Below are positions 8,167-15,793 of a DNA stretch of 37,035 bases, one piece after another. The notes beneath the pieces were generated by a model. It ran no database searches and had not been told where the DNA came from. It was given only the letters and a program-made list of their open reading frames with translations. This stretch comes from Thermoleophilia bacterium (GTDB taxonomy: Bacteria > Actinomycetota > Thermoleophilia > Gaiellales > JAICJC01): the NCBI GenBank assembly GCA_025928655.1, contig JAICJC010000022.1, forward strand, positions 1 to 37,035. Reading direction: 5' to 3'. The position numbers and the translations under genes were made by a program. Numbering within the stretch: position 1 is the first letter of the stretch; every line of letters starts with the position of its first letter.

Positions 8167-9462
8167 ATGGGCGCGGTGGTCGGGTCGGACGCAGGGAGTG
8201 CGCGGCAGGTGGATCGGAGCACGTGGACGGGTGACCGGCTGACGGCGCTGTACCAGGCGCACGCCGCGGACGCCTTCCGGTACGCGCTGCACCTCACCGG
8301 CCGGCGCGAGGACGCGGAGGACGTCGTGCAGCACGTCTTCCTGCAGGCGTACGCCACCCTCGAGGCCGGACGTGACCTGGCGAGCCCGCGCGCGTGGGTG
8401 ATCAAGGCGACGAAGCACCGCGCGCTGAACCTCATCCGTGATCGCCGCGACGCGCCGGTGGCGCAGGTCGACCCCGCGGCCGGGTGCACGTCCGGGGACG
8501 GCGAGGCCGAGGCGCTGGCGGAGGTGCGGGCGGTCCTGTGGACGCTGCCCGAGCCGCAGCATCACGCGTTCGTGCTGCGCCACTGGAGCGGGCTCTCCCA
8601 GGACGAGATCGCCGACGTGCTCGCGACCACCCCGCACGCGGTCGAGTCGCTGCTCGTGCGGGCGCGCGCGGCGCTCGTCGACGCGCGCGACGCGGCCGAT
8701 CCCGAGTGCGCCGGCGTCCGGCGCAGGCTCGCGCGCATGCTCGCGCCCACGGCGGCGCAGAGAGCGCACGTGGCCGAGTGCCGCCGCTGCCGCACCGCGG
8801 AGGCGCGGCTGCTGCGCGCCTCGGAGCACGCGGCGGCGTTCGCGCTCGTGCCCGACCCGCAGGTGCTGCAGTCGCTGGCCGCATCGGTGCCCGGATTCGG
8901 CGCGTCCACCGCCGTGGTCTCGGCGGCGTCGGCGGCGACGAAGGCGGGCGTCGTGACGAAGCTCGCCCTCGCCGCGACGACGGCCGCCGTCGCGGTCACG
9001 GCGGCCCACCCGCTGCGCTCTGCCGTCACACACGCCATCCTCCACGACCCACCGGCCCACACGGTCGCCGCCCCCCGGGCGCGACACGCGCCGCGACCGG
9101 CCGCCACCCGCGCGCCCGTCGTGCGCTCGGCGCCGGTGCGCTCGCTGCTGGTGCGCTCGGCGGCGCCGCTACACGGGCGGGCCGCGAAGGGGCACGGGCC
9201 TCCTCCGCGCCGCGGCAAGTCGGCGTCGAGCCACGGCAAGCCGGCGTCGAGTCACGGCAAGTCCGCCCCCGCACACGCGAGACCGGGGGCCGAGCACGGC
9301 AAGTCAGGGGCCGAGCACGGCAAGTCGGCCTCCGCGCCCGGGCACACGGAGGCGCCCGGGTCGCGCGCCGCCACGGGGAGGGGCGCCGGCGAGGGACACC
9401 GCGGCAGCGGCCACGCGCACCCGCACGGGCATCCCGGCGACCGGCACAGGGGCAAGGGCTGA
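8167..9462 (+). CDS. ECF-type sigma factor with membrane segment and His/Gly-rich C-terminal tail
   Basis: A 431-residue protein from ATG 8167 with AGGAGG at 8157-8162. Region 2 (about 25-66, DAEDVVQHVFLQAY) and region 4 (about 118-170, LPEPQHHAFVLRHWSGLSQDEIADVLATTPHAVESLLVRARAAL) make a normal ECF sigma. The protein then continues with a zinc-finger-like HVAECRRC (201-208) reminiscent of anti-sigma HC2 domains, a hydrophobic segment (about 261-280) and a 150-residue low-complexity tail. The tail contains repeats around SSHGKPASSHGKSAP and AEHGKSGAEHGKSAS and ends in HAHPHGHPGDRHRGKG. The layout implies a sigma factor fused to its own membrane-anchored, possibly metal-sensing regulator. ECFs with C-terminal extensions are known; this tail's function is unknown. 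Confidence 0.85.
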   Translation: MGAVVGSDAGSARQVDRSTWTGDRLTALYQAHAADAFRYALHLTGRREDAEDVVQHVFLQAYATLEAGRDLASPRAWVIKATKHRALNLIRDRRDAPVAQVDPAAGCTSGDGEAEALAEVRAVLWTLPEPQHHAFVLRHWSGLSQDEIADVLATTPHAVESLLVRARAALVDARDAADPECAGVRRRLARMLAPTAAQRAHVAECRRCRTAEARLLRASEHAAAFALVPDPQVLQSLAASVPGFGASTAVVSAASAATKAGVVTKLALAATTAAVAVTAAHPLRSAVTHAILHDPPAHTVAAPRARHAPRPAATRAPVVRSAPVRSLLVRSAAPLHGRAAKGHGPPPRRGKSASSHGKPASSHGKSAPAHARPGAEHGKSGAEHGKSASAPGHTEAPGSRAATGRGAGEGHRGSGHAHPHGHPGDRHRGKG

Positions 9463-9537
9463 TTCCGCTGTAACGATGCCCCCGGTAGGTGCGCTGTGTT
9501 CAGTGTCAGGAGGCACCCTGTCGGAGGAGGCACTGGG

Positions 9538-9612
9538 ATGGCGCGGTTTTGCGGGACACGACTCCCGTCCCGGGCCCGGCTGATTCTGTCCGGTCGCCGG
9601 TCCGCCGGATGA
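9538..9612 (+). CDS. Possible 24-residue small ORF
   Basis: ATG 9538 follows GGAGGAGG (9523-9530) at 7-nt spacing, an excellent ribosome-binding site. The frame gives a basic Arg-rich 24-residue peptide beginning MARFCGTRL and stopping at 9612. It lies in the gap between two sigma-factor genes and just before a hairpin. Could be a real microprotein or a chance purine-rich stretch. Confidence 0.25.
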   Translation: MARFCGTRLPSRARLILSGRRSAG

Positions 9613-9645
9613 ACACGTTCGGCTAATCCGCCATCGCAGAGCGGG

Positions 9646-9671
9646 GGGCCGCCCACCTGCCTGGGCGGCCC
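9646..9671 (+). terminator. Hairpin upstream of the second sigma gene
   Basis: Perfect 10-bp stem GGGCCGCCCA (9646-9655) with TGGGCGGCCC (9662-9671), loop CCTGCC. No U-tract follows. Likely ends transcription from the 8167 gene. Confidence 0.5.
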
Positions 9672-9722
9672 TCATGCAATCGGGGAGCGCCGGAATCCGG
9701 CGGCTCGCGGGTCAGGTCAAGC

Positions 9723-10268
9723 GTGGCCTCTTCGCACCACGTCCCATGGGGTGCCGACCATGACCCGACGCCGGTGGCCGACCGCGTCGCCACCGGGTTC
9801 GCCACGGTGCACGGCGACCTGCTGCGCTACCTGCGCGCGATCGTGGGCGCCGACCTGGCCGAGGATGTCGCGTCGCAGGTGTGGGTCGAGATGGTCGCCG
9901 GCGCCGCGGCGTTCCGGGGCGACGGTGCGGCGTTCCGGCGGTGGGTCTTCGCCACGGCCCGGCGGCGCGCCCTCGACGAGCGCCGGCGCTGGTGGCGGCG
10001 CGCGGTGAAGCTGTGCCCGCCCGGCGATCGCGAGCTCGAGCGCCCGGCGGCGGAGGCCGGCGGCGTCGGCGAGCAGGACGCGGCCGTCGCCAGGATCGCC
10101 CGGCTGCCGCAGCCGCAGGCGGAGGTGGTCCTGCTGCGCGTCCTCGGGGGGTTCTCGGCCGAGGAGGTGGCCGAGCTGACGGGCCGTACGCCGGGCGCGG
10201 TGCGCGTGATCCAGCACCGCGCGCTGCGGCGGCTGGGCGACGACGTGCGCCGGCGGCCGGACGGGTAG
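9723..10268 (+). CDS. ECF-family RNA polymerase sigma factor
   Basis: A 181-residue protein from GTG 9723. Region 2 is ATVHGDLLRYLRAIVGADLAEDVASQVWVEMV (about 27-59); region 4 is RIARLPQPQAEVVLLRVLGGFSAEEVAELTGRTPGAVRVIQHRALRRL (about 124-171), with a typical HTH. A basic linker (RRALDERRRWWRR) joins them. No anti-sigma gene follows; the next gene is proS, 230 nt away behind its own signals. The second sigma factor in a row suggests a local stress-response cluster, but the targets are unknown. The start is uncertain: no strong Shine-Dalgarno is visible. Confidence 0.85.
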   Translation: MASSHHVPWGADHDPTPVADRVATGFATVHGDLLRYLRAIVGADLAEDVASQVWVEMVAGAAAFRGDGAAFRRWVFATARRRALDERRRWWRRAVKLCPPGDRELERPAAEAGGVGEQDAAVARIARLPQPQAEVVLLRVLGGFSAEEVAELTGRTPGAVRVIQHRALRRLGDDVRRRPDG

Positions 10269-10322
10269 CGCGCACCCGGCGGCCGGCACCGCCGGCACAG
10301 CCACGGTGCGGGCCATGCTCGC

Positions 10323-10328
10323 TAGACT
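10323..10328 (+). promoter_or_regulatory. -10 box TAGACT of a probable leaderless transcript
   Basis: TAGACT ends 6 nt before ATG 10335, so transcription would start at or next to that ATG. There is no recognisable -35 at 17-nt spacing. Confidence 0.45.
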
Positions 10329-10334
10329 GCGGGC

Positions 10335-10421
10335 ATGACGAACGAGCACCACTGCGCGCGCGACCTCCGGCCGCTTCCGGCCGTCGCTGCGCTGCCCCCG
10401 CTCGTGCACGTCCCGGCCTAG
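10335..10421 (+). CDS. Proline-containing leader peptide of prolyl-tRNA synthetase
   Basis: A 28-codon frame from ATG 10335 to TAG 10421, with no Shine-Dalgarno but a -10 box at leaderless distance. The peptide starts MTNEHHCARDL and ends RPLPAVAALPPLVHVPA: five prolines, all in its second half, one pair adjacent. Its stop codon touches the first base of a hairpin, and the next gene is proS. Translation of Pro codons would report charged tRNA-Pro, so this arrangement fits ribosome-mediated attenuation of a synthetase gene. The coding status is inferred. Confidence 0.4.
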   Translation: MTNEHHCARDLRPLPAVAALPPLVHVPA

Positions 10422-10451
10422 GCGCTTCCGCCGCAATCGGCCCGAAGCGCC
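10421..10451 (+). promoter_or_regulatory. Leader hairpin upstream of proS
   Basis: GGCGCTTC (10421-10428) pairs perfectly with GAAGCGCC (10444-10451). A second small hairpin CGGCC/GGCCG (10368-10372, 10379-10383) lies inside the leader ORF. No U-tract follows, so control could be Rho-dependent or translational rather than intrinsic termination. Confidence 0.45.
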
Positions 10452-10495
10452 GCGACCAGCCCCACCGCCGGTGTACGTCCGTCATGGAGGTCGTC

Positions 10496-11935
10496 ATGAG
10501 TGCCGCCCCTCTTCCTCTGCAATCGCAGGATTTCCCCGCCTGGTACGGCCAGGTCGTCCGTCGCGCCGACCTCGCCGAGAACTCCGTCGTGCGCGGCGCC
10601 ATGGTGATCAAGCCGTACGGCTACGCGATCTGGGAGGCGATCCAGCGCGAGCTGGACGCGCGTATCAAGGCGACCGGCCACGAGAACTTCTACTTCCCGC
10701 TCCTCGTGCCCGCATCCGTCCTGGCACAGGAGGGTGAGCTGATCGAGGGGTTCGCGCCCGAGGTCGCCATGGTGACCGAGGCCGGGGGCAAGAAGCTCGA
10801 CGAGCCCCTGGCCGTCCGGCCCACCTCCGAGGCGGCGATCTGGGCGGCCTACGACCGCTGGATGGAGTCCTACCGCGATCTGCCGCTGCTCTACAACCAG
10901 TGGGCGAACGTCGTCCGCTGGGAGCTTCGGCCCCGCATCCTGCTGCGCACGAGCGAGTTCCTGTGGCAGGAGGGCCACACCGCGCACGAGACCGAGGACG
11001 AGGCGGTGGCGGAGGTGCTGACGATCCTGCACGAGGTCTATGCCGACGTCGTCGAGAACGTCCTCGCCATACCGGTGCTGCGCGGCCGCAAGAGCGCGAG
11101 CGAGCGCTTCCCCGGCGCCGTCGACACCTACGCGCTGGAGGCGCTCATGCGCGACGGCAAGGCGCTCCAGGCGGCCACGTCGCACTACCTCGGGCAGGGC
11201 TTCCCGCGCGCGTTCGGGGTCACGTTCACCGGGCGCGACGGACGCCCGCAGCATCCCTACGCCACCTCGTGGGGCGCGACGACGCGGCTGGTCGGCGGCG
11301 TGGTCATGGTGCACGGCGACGACGCCGGCCTGCGCCTGCCGCCCGCGGTCGCGCCCTACCAGGTCGTGATCGTGCCGATCGTCCGCGACGACGACCGGGC
11401 CGAGGTGCTGGCCGCGTCCGCAGCCGTGGCGGCGGAGCTGCGATCGGCCGGGATCCGCGTCCGGCTCGACGATCGCGACGGGCACCGCCCGGGGTTCAAG
11501 TTCCACGAGTGGGAGCTGAAGGGCGCGCCCTGCCGGGTCGAGATCGGCGCGCGCGACCTGGCCGCCGGGGCGGTCACGGTCGCCCGCCGCGACACCGGCA
11601 CGCGGACGACGGTCAGCCTCGCGGCGCTGGCCGGCGAGCTGGAGCGGCTGCTCGCCGACATCCAGCGCGCGATGTTCGCGGCGGCGCTGGCGGGGCGGGT
11701 CCGGCGCACCGCGCGGCCGGAGACCTACGACGAGATGATCGCCTACCTGCGCGAGGCGGCCGGGTTCGCCCGGGCAGCCTGGTGCGGCGACGCCGCCTGC
11801 GAGGCGCGGGTCAAGCACGAGAGCTCGGCCACGATCCGCGTCCTCCCGCTGGACGAGCGCCCCGCGGCGTCCGACCGGTGCGTCTGCTGCGGCGCCGCGG
11901 CCCGGTCGGTCGCGGTCTGGGCGCAGGCGTACTGA
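10496..11935 (+). CDS. proS: Prolyl-tRNA synthetase, archaeal/eukaryotic-type short form
   Basis: A 479-residue class II synthetase charging tRNA-Pro. ATG 10496 has GGAGG just upstream (10486-10490). Visible motifs are the N-terminal FPAWYGQVVRRADLAENSVVRGAMVIKPYGYAIWE, motif 2 YNQWANVVRWELRPRILLRTSEFLWQEGHTAHET, and motif 3 around YATSWGATTRLVGGVVMVHGDDAGLRLPP. The anticodon-binding domain follows (YQVVIVPIV to VEIGARDL). The C-terminal zinc-type domain with CGDAACEARVKHESSATIR and CVCCG, ending in Tyr, is characteristic of the roughly 480-residue type without the bacterial editing insertion. A proline-codon leader ORF and hairpin precede it. Confidence 0.95.
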   Translation: MSAAPLPLQSQDFPAWYGQVVRRADLAENSVVRGAMVIKPYGYAIWEAIQRELDARIKATGHENFYFPLLVPASVLAQEGELIEGFAPEVAMVTEAGGKKLDEPLAVRPTSEAAIWAAYDRWMESYRDLPLLYNQWANVVRWELRPRILLRTSEFLWQEGHTAHETEDEAVAEVLTILHEVYADVVENVLAIPVLRGRKSASERFPGAVDTYALEALMRDGKALQAATSHYLGQGFPRAFGVTFTGRDGRPQHPYATSWGATTRLVGGVVMVHGDDAGLRLPPAVAPYQVVIVPIVRDDDRAEVLAASAAVAAELRSAGIRVRLDDRDGHRPGFKFHEWELKGAPCRVEIGARDLAAGAVTVARRDTGTRTTVSLAALAGELERLLADIQRAMFAAALAGRVRRTARPETYDEMIAYLREAAGFARAAWCGDAACEARVKHESSATIRVLPLDERPAASDRCVCCGAAARSVAVWAQAY

Positions 11936-12013
11936 GACGTGCGCACCCATGGAGCTCCAATCAATTCGCTCGTATCCTGGTGAACGTCCGGTGAACGACG
12001 ACCAGGAGGCCCG

Positions 12014-12802
12014 GTGGAGTACGACGTCGAGCGATGGATCAACGGGACGATGCATGCGCATCCGCTTCTCGCGAGCGTGGTGGTGGAGTTCTCGAACTGG
12101 GGCGTCACCCTCTTCGGGGTGCTGGCGGTCGGCCTGTGGCTGCTCTCGCCGCCCGGGGACACGCGGTGGAAGCGCGCCTGCACATCCGGGCTCGCGGCGG
12201 CCGCGGTCGGACTGCTCACGAACCAGGTGATCTCACACCTGTGGGAGCGGGCCCGCCCGTACGAGGCGCACGCCGCCATCGTCCCGCTGCTCCCGCGGTC
12301 GAGCGACCCGTCGTTCCCGAGCGACCACGCCACGGCGGCGCTCTCCATCGCGTTTGGCGTCTACTTCGTCTCGCGGCGGACGGGCTGGTTCTTCCTCGCC
12401 TTCGCCGCCGTCGTCGCGAGCTCGCGCGTGCTCGCCGGCATGCACTATCCCACCGACGTCCTGGCCAGCCTCGGCATCTCGGCGGCCGCGGGATACCTGT
12501 GCGCCAACGTCCTCATGCGGCCCGTGCTCGCCCCGCTGATCCGGCTCGCCGCCGCCCTGACCGACTCCGTCCTCGGACGCGTTGCCCATCTCGCGCCGGT
12601 GCGCCGCACGCTCCTGGACGCGCGCGTCCGGTCGGTGGTCGTCGCAGTCGTCTGCGTCGCGATCGCCGTCCGGATCGTCGCCGGCATGTGGGCGAACCTG
12701 CTCGACGAGATGGAGCTCGCGGTGCTCGTGGCGTGGCTCGCGGTGACCGTGCTGGCGGTCCGCCTGAGCGCGATGCGGTACTGGCCGGCCACCGCCGGGT
12801 AG
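12014..12802 (+). CDS. PAP2-family membrane phosphatase
   Basis: A 262-residue integral membrane protein from GTG 12014, with AGGAGG at 12004-12009. Phosphatase signature blocks are visible: WERARPYE (a variant of KX6RP), PSDHATAA (PSGH-type with Asp for Gly) and SRVLAGMHYPTDV (SRX5HX3D). Around them are six or more hydrophobic segments, with an extra C-terminal pair (VVVAVVCVAIAVRIVAGMW and LAVLVAWLAVTVLAV). The family dephosphorylates lipid phosphates such as undecaprenyl pyrophosphate or phosphatidic acid at the outer face of the membrane. The first motif's Lys is not obvious, so activity should be treated with care. Confidence 0.85.
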   Translation: MEYDVERWINGTMHAHPLLASVVVEFSNWGVTLFGVLAVGLWLLSPPGDTRWKRACTSGLAAAAVGLLTNQVISHLWERARPYEAHAAIVPLLPRSSDPSFPSDHATAALSIAFGVYFVSRRTGWFFLAFAAVVASSRVLAGMHYPTDVLASLGISAAAGYLCANVLMRPVLAPLIRLAAALTDSVLGRVAHLAPVRRTLLDARVRSVVVAVVCVAIAVRIVAGMWANLLDEMELAVLVAWLAVTVLAVRLSAMRYWPATAG

Positions 12803-12847
12803 CGCCCGGCGGAGGCGCTCGTGCGGCCCCGGCCGCTTGTCACCCTG

Positions 12848-12876
12848 TTGCGCGGGCAACGGCCCCCGATTAGGGT
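12848..12876 (+). promoter_or_regulatory. Promoter of the hybrid histidine kinase gene
   Basis: TTGCGC (12848-12853), a 17-nt spacer and TAGGGT (12871-12876), 11 nt before ATG 12888, giving an untranslated leader of only a few bases. Confidence 0.45.
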
Positions 12877-12887
12877 GACGCAGTCAG

Positions 12888-14531
12888 ATGGGCAGCGAGG
12901 GCGTTGACTTCCGGGCGTTGTTCGAGGCTGCACCGGGCTCGTTCCTGGTCCTCGACCCCGACCTCCGCATCGTCGCGGTGAGCGACGCGTACGTGGCTGC
13001 GACCATGATCCGCCGCGACGACGTCCTGGGACGGGGCATCTTCGACGTCTTCCCCGACAACCCCGACGATCCGGCGGCCTCCGGCGTCGGCAACCTGCGC
13101 GCGTCGCTCGAGCGGGTGCGCAAGACCGGCCGGGCCGACGCGATGGCCGTGCAGAAGTACGACATCCGGCGGCCGGATTCCGAGGGCGGCGGGTTCGAGG
13201 TGCGCTACTGGAGCCCGGTGAACTCGCCCGTCCTGGACGACCTGCGCCGCGTCCGGTACATCATCCACCGGGTCGAGGACGTGACCGAATTCGTCCAGCT
13301 GCGCGAGCGCGGTGAGGGGATGGAGGCAGAGATCCTGCGCCGGTCGCAGGAGCTTCAGGTCGCAAATGCCGAGCTGCGCAAGGCGGGCGAGGCCAAGAAC
13401 GAGTTCCTGTCGCGGATGAGCCACGAGCTGCGCACGCCGCTTGCCGCCATCCTCGGCTTCAGCGAGCTGCTCGGCACGCGGGAGCTGGGGGAGAAGCCGG
13501 ACGGGTGGGCGCGCATGATCCACGTTGCGGGCGAGCACCTGCTCGCCCTCGTCGACGAGATCATGGATCTCTCCCGGATCGAGGCCGGGACCGTCGGCAT
13601 CTCGACCGAGGCGATCTCGCTGCGCCCGCTGGTCGAGGAGGCCTTCCAGTTGATGCGGCCCGTGGCCGCCGGTCACGACATCACGCTCCACGAGCCGGTC
13701 TTCGTCCAGCCGACGGCGGCGGGCTACGTCCTGGCCGACCGCCAGCGGCTGACCCAGGTCGTCATCAACCTGATCTCGAACGCGATCAAGTACAACCGCC
13801 ACGGTGGCACCGTGACCGTCGAGGTCGAGGCCGACGACGGCCGCATCCGCCTGTCGGTGGCTGACACGGGCGAGGGCATCGACCCGGACATGCTGCCGCG
13901 CCTGTTCACACCGTTCGAGCGGCTGGGCGCCGCCGCGTCCGGCATCGACGGCACGGGGCTCGGCCTGGCGCTTTCCCGCCGTCTGGTCGAGGCGATGGGC
14001 GGTCGGATCGGCGTCAAGAGCCGCCGGCACGTCGGCTCCACCTTCTGGGTCGAGCTCCAGGCTGCCCGACCCGCCGCCGTCGAGTCGGCGAGCGGCGCGG
14101 GCGAGGGCCTGCTCGCCACCCGCGAGTACGCGTCCGAGCTGCGCGTCCTCTACGTCGAGGACGTGGTCGCCAACGTGGGCCTGGTCGAGGAGATCTTCGC
14201 CCGCCGGCCCAGCATCCGGCTCATCCCGGCCATGCTCGGCCGGCTCGGGATCGAGCTCGCCCGCGACCACCATCCCCACCTGATCTTCCTCGACCTGCAT
14301 CTGCCCGACATGACCGGCGCCGACGTGCTGGCGGCGCTGCGCGCCGACGCGGGCACCCGCGGGATCCCGGTCGTGATCCTGACCGCCGACGCGACCCGGC
14401 ACGAGGTCGACAAGCTCCGCCGGCTCGGCGCGCGCTCGTACGAGACGAAGCCGATCGGCATGCGCCGGCTGCTCGAGCTCGTCGACGAGCACGCGCCGGC
14501 GCGCACCCGCGTACCCACCAGGCCCTGCTGA
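12888..14531 (+). CDS. Hybrid PAS sensor histidine kinase with C-terminal receiver
   Basis: A 547-residue soluble protein. A PAS domain (about 8-130: [43 protein letters not shown]) is followed by a short coiled coil, HisKA with phospho-acceptor His179 ([17 protein letters not shown]), and HATPase with N box [14 protein letters not shown]1 VADTGEGID and G2 [14 protein letters not shown] receiver domain with Asp469 ([12 protein letters not shown]) and ILTAD/TKP signatures completes it. No membrane segment is seen, so it senses a cytoplasmic cue. No separate response regulator lies alongside. It is probably transcribed from its own near-leaderless promoter. Confidence 0.92.
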   Translation: MGSEGVDFRALFEAAPGSFLVLDPDLRIVAVSDAYVAATMIRRDDVLGRGIFDVFPDNPDDPAASGVGNLRASLERVRKTGRADAMAVQKYDIRRPDSEGGGFEVRYWSPVNSPVLDDLRRVRYIIHRVEDVTEFVQLRERGEGMEAEILRRSQELQVANAELRKAGEAKNEFLSRMSHELRTPLAAILGFSELLGTRELGEKPDGWARMIHVAGEHLLALVDEIMDLSRIEAGTVGISTEAISLRPLVEEAFQLMRPVAAGHDITLHEPVFVQPTAAGYVLADRQRLTQVVINLISNAIKYNRHGGTVTVEVEADDGRIRLSVADTGEGIDPDMLPRLFTPFERLGAAASGIDGTGLGLALSRRLVEAMGGRIGVKSRRHVGSTFWVELQAARPAAVESASGAGEGLLATREYASELRVLYVEDVVANVGLVEEIFARRPSIRLIPAMLGRLGIELARDHHPHLIFLDLHLPDMTGADVLAALRADAGTRGIPVVILTADATRHEVDKLRRLGARSYETKPIGMRRLLELVDEHAPARTRVPTRPC

Positions 14532-14555
14532 AACTTCAACCTCAGGTCGAGATTG

Positions 14556-14765
14556 ATGCTGGGAGGATCGGGTGAGCAGCTGCGGATCGTTAGGCTCGAG
14601 AACCGCGCTCGGGTCGCCGAGGCCCACGCGCGGGTCGATTCGGCGATCGCGACCGCCGGCCTCGGCTCGATCCACGCGCTGCGGGGATCGGCCTCGCCGC
14701 AGGTGCAGCAGATCGTCGAGGCGATCTCGAACGCGATCGCGCGGGCCGAGGCCGGCCGGTCCTGA
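14556..14765 (+). CDS. Small hypothetical helical protein
   Basis: A 69-residue frame from ATG 14556 (an in-frame TTG lies one codon before). It encodes an amphipathic, helix-rich peptide: EQLRIVRLENRARVAEAHARVDSAIATAGL, then QVQQIVEAISNAIARAEAG. Codon third positions are GC-rich, as in real genes here, whereas the overlapping frame from GTG 14572 gives Arg/Ser-rich sequence typical of a wrong frame. It sits 24 nt after the hybrid kinase and could be cotranscribed. No family recognised. Confidence 0.5.
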   Translation: MLGGSGEQLRIVRLENRARVAEAHARVDSAIATAGLGSIHALRGSASPQVQQIVEAISNAIARAEAGRS

Positions 14766-14795
14766 TCCCCCCCGGCCCCGCGAGGCGGGGGTCAG
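14762..14795. terminator. Bidirectional terminator hairpin
   Basis: CTGA (14762-14765) and CCCCGC (14776-14781) pair with GCGGGG (14785-14790) and TCAG (14792-14795) around a GAG loop. It spans the stops of two convergent genes (14765 plus, 14792 minus). Confidence 0.55.
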
Positions 14796-15064
14796 CCGGC
14801 CAGGCTCTCGCGAGCGTGGCTGCCGATCGCCTCGGCCACGGTCGCGTGGCAAGCCGGGCTGAACGCGGCCGCGAGCCGGCGTGCGGCCGCGAACACGTCC
14901 CGCTCGGCCGTCTGGGCGCCGTAGATCTCGAAGGCGGCCACGATGCCCCCGTGCATGCGCACCATGTCGCGCTCGAGCGCGCCGCGCACGATCCGCTGCG
15001 CCAGTGCGGCGGGGGAGAACTCGAAGTCGATGAGGCGGCGGGGGACGGGCATCCCTCTCAGCAT
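14792..15064 (-). CDS. Hypothetical protein, 90 residues
   Basis: A soluble 90-residue protein from ATG 15064 (ATG 15052 is a possible alternative). The sequence RRLIDFEFSPAALAQRIVRGALERDMVRMHGGIVAAFEIYG followed by FAAARRLAAAFSPACHATVAEAIGSHARESL is Ala-rich and helical, with good third-position GC. It contains one Cys and scattered His. No family recognised, and it has no operon partner: the 404 nt upstream hold no gene on this strand. Confidence 0.55.
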   Translation of the reverse strand: MLRGMPVPRRLIDFEFSPAALAQRIVRGALERDMVRMHGGIVAAFEIYGAQTAERDVFAAARRLAAAFSPACHATVAEAIGSHARESLAG

Positions 15065-15158
15065 CGGCGCCCTTGGCGCCCTTCACCATCACGCCCGGCG
15101 TGAGCCGGCATCCTCGAAATCGGCGACCCCACATCCCCCGGATGGGCGTTTTCCCCCA

Positions 15159-15280
15159 TTGCCGGGGCCGCGGGGCTGCTCTACCCTCGCCTCACCGCCC
15201 ACCGACCCTCAGCGGATGGGCGTCTGGACATCGAAGGCCGCCGGAGGCTGACCACCCCCCGGCGGCCTTCCTCGTTCCGG
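15159..15280 (+). ncRNA. Candidate short transcript in a gene-free gap
   Basis: The gap 15065-15468 has no convincing gene. On the plus strand TTGCCG (15159-15164), a 17-nt spacer and TACCCT (15182-15187) make a good promoter. A strong 11-bp stem AAGGCCGCCGG (15234-15244) with CCGGCGGCCTT (15259-15269) then follows, trailed by CCTCGTT, giving a predicted RNA of about 80 nt. A 11-residue frame (MGVWTSKAAGG, 15216-15251) lies inside, so it may be an attenuated leader or a small RNA. There is no sequence match to a family I know. Confidence 0.3.
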
Positions 15281-15423
15281 GGGTGATTCCGGCCCGGCAT
15301 ACCCGGCGACCGACGTGGTAGTTGTGGGCGGCGGGCCGCCCGGATACGGTCTTCCCCGGGCGTCGTCGGGCTCTTCCTCTCCTGAAGCTGGCTGCTGCCT
15401 CGCCGACGCGCCTTTGGGGAAGG

Positions 15424-15460
15424 CTGGGGGGCCGCGCGTGACATCTGCGCGGCCCCCCAG
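15424..15460. terminator. Perfect 14-bp hairpin downstream of the 15469 gene
   Basis: CTGGGGGGCCGCGC (15424-15437) pairs perfectly with GCGCGGCCCCCCAG (15447-15460), loop GTGACATCT. It lies 8 nt beyond the stop of the minus-strand gene and is its probable transcription end. A second stem CGCCCGC/GCGGGCG lies next to it (about 15462-15479). Confidence 0.65.
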
Positions 15461-15468
15461 CCGCCCGC

Positions 15469-15729
15469 CTACGCGGGCGAGGCCTCGTCGGCGATGTCCC
15501 GCGCCGCCCGGTCGAGGGCCCCGGGCCCGCCCTCCACCTCGAGCTCGCGGGCGCTGATGATGCGGACGCCGTTCGGCGTGCGGCCGCGGCCGTCGGCGAG
15601 GTTCTGGTAGGCGCCGGCGGCCAGCGATGCGGCCAGGCGGCGGTCCCCGGCCACGGCGACGGCGACCCACCGCTTCCCTCTCGGGTATCGCACCTGGACG
15701 TAGAAGTCCTCGGTCACACGCCGCCCCAC
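15469..15729 (-). CDS. Hypothetical protein, 86 residues
   Basis: Reads from GTG 15729, or from GTG 15717, which has a GGTGGGG stretch before it. The body FYVQVRYPRGKRWVAVAVAGDRRLAASLAAGAYQNLA and GVRIISARELEVEGG suggests a small alpha/beta domain with alternating strands and a helix; the tail is Ala/Asp-rich. Not a family I can name. It has its own strong terminator and no close partner; the methyltransferase gene 65 nt upstream on the same strand may be cotranscribed. Confidence 0.6.
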   Translation of the reverse strand: MGRRVTEDFYVQVRYPRGKRWVAVAVAGDRRLAASLAAGAYQNLADGRGRTPNGVRIISARELEVEGGPGALDRAARDIADEASPA

Positions 15730-15793
15730 CGTCCGTCACCGGCCGTCCCTGGCCGCGCGCCCAGCCTAGATGAGCCCCCGGGGCGCGGCAACC

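Noticed and set aside
9176-9330. CRISPR-like or tandem DNA repeat
   Set aside because: The repeated GCACGGCAAGTC blocks are codons for HGKS repeats inside the sigma-factor tail; spacers are irregular and coding.
12870-15134. Minus-strand open frame of over 700 codons opposite the hybrid kinase
   Set aside because: Arg/Gly/His/Asp-rich shadow of a high-GC gene; the plus strand carries complete PAS, HisKA, HATPase and receiver motifs.
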